NCBI GenBank assembly: GCA_002382975.1
Contig: DFTB01000016.1
Coordinates: 1-64,000, forward strand
Direction: 5' to 3'
From: Fibrobacter sp. UBA4223
GTDB lineage: Bacteria; Fibrobacterota; Fibrobacteria; Fibrobacterales; Fibrobacteraceae
DNA: 64,000 nt
Part shown: piece by piece, positions 62,049-64,000 of the stretch
Position numbering within the stretch: position 1 is the first letter of the stretch
How the letters are laid out: every line of letters starts with the position of its first letter
Translations under genes and position numbers: made by a program
The notes under the pieces: model-generated
What the model was told of the DNA's origin: nothing
What the model saw: only the letters and a program-made list of their open reading frames with translations
Database searches by the model: none

Positions 62049-62756
62049 ATGAAACGCCTCGCCGTACTCGCCACATTCATATTGGCCCTGTTCGCCACAA
62101 GCGCTTTTGCGCTGGACCCCATCTGGGACATGCACTACACCTTCGGCCCCGAAAGCCACAGGGCTCCCAAATTCGGCGCAGGCGTAGGGCTCCGTTCAGA
62201 CTTCGATTCCCACGTGCTGTTCCCCGCCAACATCATGGGGACCATTTCCAAGGACTTTGAAATCGGCGCGAAGATTGACATCGACACCTACAATCAGATG
62301 GACAACACCCAATTGTCGCTGGACATCGGCGGAAAATACCATCTGCAGCCCGGAAGGTTCATCGAGCTGGACGGCTACTTCGGACTGAACAGGAACAACG
62401 GCAGCGCAGTGATTCTCACCTACGGGACGGAACACTTTATCGCGAAGAACTTTTCCAACTTTTACGAGATGCGCGCGGGATTCCTGGACGGCGTGACCGG
62501 CGAAGACGGCTACGTAAAATTCGCCTTTGGCATGACTCCCACCTTGAATTTCGGACACACGGTCCGGGTGATGATTGAAATCAACACCTCCGAAAGTGTG
62601 GGGCATATTTCCGATGACTTCATGATCGATATCATTCCCAAACTGGAAGTGGCCCTGGGTGCGGCCCGTGTCCGCCTGGACTTTGACATCGGCGTTATGC
62701 AAGAAAAGAACAATGATCAGAAAACCATTGCTCTTTACGTGATGACGGCGCTGTAG
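62049..62756 (+). CDS. Exported outer-membrane beta-barrel-like protein
   Basis: A 235-residue protein with a clear signal peptide (Met-Lys-Arg-Leu-Ala-Val-Leu-Ala-Thr, cut near Ala-Phe-Ala). The mature part is alternating Gly/aromatic strands (Gly-Gly-Lys-Tyr-His-Leu, Val-Lys-Phe-Ala-Phe-Gly, Phe-Asp-Ile-Gly-Val-Met) typical of a small barrel. It ends in a hydrophobic strand, Ala-Leu-Tyr-Val-Met-Thr-Ala-Leu. Family unknown. It is divergent from hisC, with 63 bases between. A much longer frame upstream in the same register is antisense to hisC and hisN and is ignored. Confidence 0.72.
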   Translation: MKRLAVLATFILALFATSAFALDPIWDMHYTFGPESHRAPKFGAGVGLRSDFDSHVLFPANIMGTISKDFEIGAKIDIDTYNQMDNTQLSLDIGGKYHLQPGRFIELDGYFGLNRNNGSAVILTYGTEHFIAKNFSNFYEMRAGFLDGVTGEDGYVKFAFGMTPTLNFGHTVRVMIEINTSESVGHISDDFMIDIIPKLEVALGAARVRLDFDIGVMQEKNNDQKTIALYVMTAL

Positions 62757-62840
62757 CGGCGTAGCCGCAGTGTGCAATGTGTAGTGTGAAGTGTGTAATT
62801 TCACATTTGTCACTACACACCTCACATTTCACATCATTTA

Positions 62841-64000
62841 CTATTTCACCGTAAACACATTCCCGTCGTAGTCGATGACCACAGGCTTTGCGGCACTCAC
62901 GTCTCCGGCGAGAATTGCATGGCTCAGCGGGCGTTCCACGTTACGTTCCAGGTAACGCTGGATCGGCCGCGCGCCGAATTCCGGCTGGTAGGCACCATCG
63001 GCAATCGCATCGAGCGCCTTGTCGGTCAGGGTGAGCTGCAGATCCTGACGGGCGGCGCGTTCGGCGAGCCCCTTGAATTTGAGCTTCACGATGTCACGAA
63101 TCTGCGGCTTCGTCAAGCTCTGGAATACCAGCACTTCGTCCAGACGGTTCAGGAATTCCGGCCTGAAGAAGCTGCGGAGTTCCGGCTCGATTTCCTTCAA
63201 GGTCACGGGCTTTGCATCACCCGCGCGGTTCTGGAAGTGAGCGGCACCCAGGTTCGACGTCATCAGAATCAAGGTGTTCTTGAAGTTCACGGTACGGCCC
63301 TTGCCATCGGTCAGACGACCGTCGTCAAGCACCTGCAACAGCGTGTTGAACACGTCGGGGTGAGCCTTCTCGATTTCGTCCAGCAGAATCACGCAATACG
63401 GATGGGTCCGCACGGCTTCGGTCAACTGGCCGCCTTCTTCGTAGCCCACGTATCCCGGAGGCGCACCGATCAAACGGCTCACGCTATGCTTTTCCATGTA
63501 TTCGCTCATATCGATACGCACCAGCGCGTTCTCGTCGTCGAACAGTTCCACGGCAAGCGCCTTCGCAAGTTCCGTCTTGCCCACACCCGTCGGGCCTAGG
63601 AACAAGAAGCTACCAATCGGTGCATTCTCGCGGCTAAGTCCGCTACGGTTACGGAGTATTGCTTCGGAAACCGCTTCCACAGCTTCGTCCTGGCCAATCA
63701 CGCGGGCGTGCAGGCGTTCGTCCAAGTGCAACAACTTGGCCTTTTCGCCTTCGCACAGCTTCGTCACCGGAATTCCGGTCCAGCGGCTCACCACAAGGGC
63801 GATGGTCTCTTCCGTCACCTCTTCGCTCAAGTCGCCGTCGCCGGCGGACTTCTTGATTTCTTCCGTCTTCGCGGCGATTTCCTTTTCGAGGTTCACAATC
63901 TTGTTGTACTTGAGTTCGGCGGCGCGGTTCAAGTCGTAGCGGGCTTCGGCCTGCTCCATCTCGTCCTTCGCCTGCTGCAAGGATTTCTTAAGCCCCTGCA
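62841..64000 (-). CDS. clpB: Chaperone ClpB, C-terminal part (runs off the window)
   Basis: The last 386 or so residues of the disaggregase ClpB. The frame stays open to base 64000, so the start is outside. Seen: end of the middle coiled coil (Ala-Glu-Leu-Lys-Tyr-Asn-Lys-Ile), Val-Ser-Arg-Trp-Thr-Gly-Ile-Pro-Val, Walker A Gly-Pro-Thr-Gly-Val-Gly-Lys-Thr, Asp-Met-Ser-Glu-Tyr-Met-Glu-Lys-His-Ser-Val-Ser-Arg-Leu-Ile-Gly-Ala-Pro-Pro-Gly-Tyr-Val-Gly, Walker B Ile-Leu-Leu-Asp-Glu-Ile-Glu-Lys-Ala-His, and the C-terminal Gly-Ala-Arg-Pro-Ile-Gln-Arg. It works with DnaK to pull apart aggregates. No ClpP-binding loop (Ile-Gly-Leu/Phe) is visible, in line with ClpB. Confidence 0.95.
   Translation of the reverse strand, partial: QGLKKSLQQAKDEMEQAEARYDLNRAAELKYNKIVNLEKEIAAKTEEIKKSAGDGDLSEEVTEETIALVVSRWTGIPVTKLCEGEKAKLLHLDERLHARVIGQDEAVEAVSEAILRNRSGLSRENAPIGSFLFLGPTGVGKTELAKALAVELFDDENALVRIDMSEYMEKHSVSRLIGAPPGYVGYEEGGQLTEAVRTHPYCVILLDEIEKAHPDVFNTLLQVLDDGRLTDGKGRTVNFKNTLILMTSNLGAAHFQNRAGDAKPVTLKEIEPELRSFFRPEFLNRLDEVLVFQSLTKPQIRDIVKLKFKGLAERAARQDLQLTLTDKALDAIADGAYQPEFGARPIQRYLERNVERPLSHAILAGDVSAAKPVVIDYDGNVFTVK

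Overview
The window reads as chromosomal DNA of a Fibrobacter-like bacterium (phylum Fibrobacterota). The main pointers are a lipoprotein with a FISUMP domain, the Fibrobacter succinogenes major paralogous domain (37970-39112), poly-serine linkers, many prepilin-like proteins and DUF349 and DUF2723 proteins. Intergenic DNA is full of short low-complexity and REP-like repeats. Most genes are GC-rich, but the 3' part of the first pilin cluster and the 57.0-59.2 kb island are clearly AT-rich. Assignments rest on reading motifs; no database search was run.

Layout. 0.1-12.5 kb: a minor-pilin operon in FimT/PilV/PilW/PilX order, ending in a giant 2644-residue PilX-like protein. Its last quarter sits in an apparently invertible 3.7-kb segment bounded by a perfect 61-bp inverted repeat. 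The other strand of that segment holds a promoterless, in-frame alternative C-terminus. 12.8-19.3 kb: an Rpn-family nuclease inside repeat DNA, a SulP anion transporter, a small TusA/SGNH/zinc-ribbon operon and a processive glycosyltransferase. 19.4-27.7 kb: a tightly overlapping second pilus or type II secretion-like operon (Trm112-like, FimV-like acidic protein, PilT, secretin, GspC/PilP-like, three prepilin-like proteins). 27.8-37.1 kb: ribE-ribBA-ribH-nusB followed by DUF2723 and three family-2 glycosyltransferases. 37.5-46.3 kb: a structured repeat element, the FISUMP lipoprotein, a GNAT toxin-antitoxin pair, ribD, a rhodanese lipoprotein, a PAS protein, two exported proteins and an M23 peptidase. 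46.7-57.0 kb: a DUF349 protein, Sua5, a DUF3332 lipoprotein, a diguanylate cyclase, a metallopeptidase lipoprotein and ComEC. 57.0-60.1 kb: brnTA, two paralogous lipoproteins, three copies of a 36-bp dyad repeat, a possible small RNA and the second copy of the structured element. 60.1-64.0 kb: hisN-like and hisC, an outer-membrane protein and the 3' part of clpB, which runs off the window.

Themes. The window carries two pilus or secretion loci plus ComEC, so surface fibres and possibly DNA uptake are prominent. The strongest new candidate is the invertible C-terminus of the giant PilX-like protein, which would give two surface variants from one promoter, much as R64 shufflons switch PilV. Next is a roughly 307-nt element present twice, in which an 8-bp stem keeps its pairing while its sequence changes completely, which suggests a structured RNA. 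Three exported proteins have leader regions apparently built from intergenic repeats. No rRNA, tRNA, insertion sequence or CRISPR-Cas locus was recognised.
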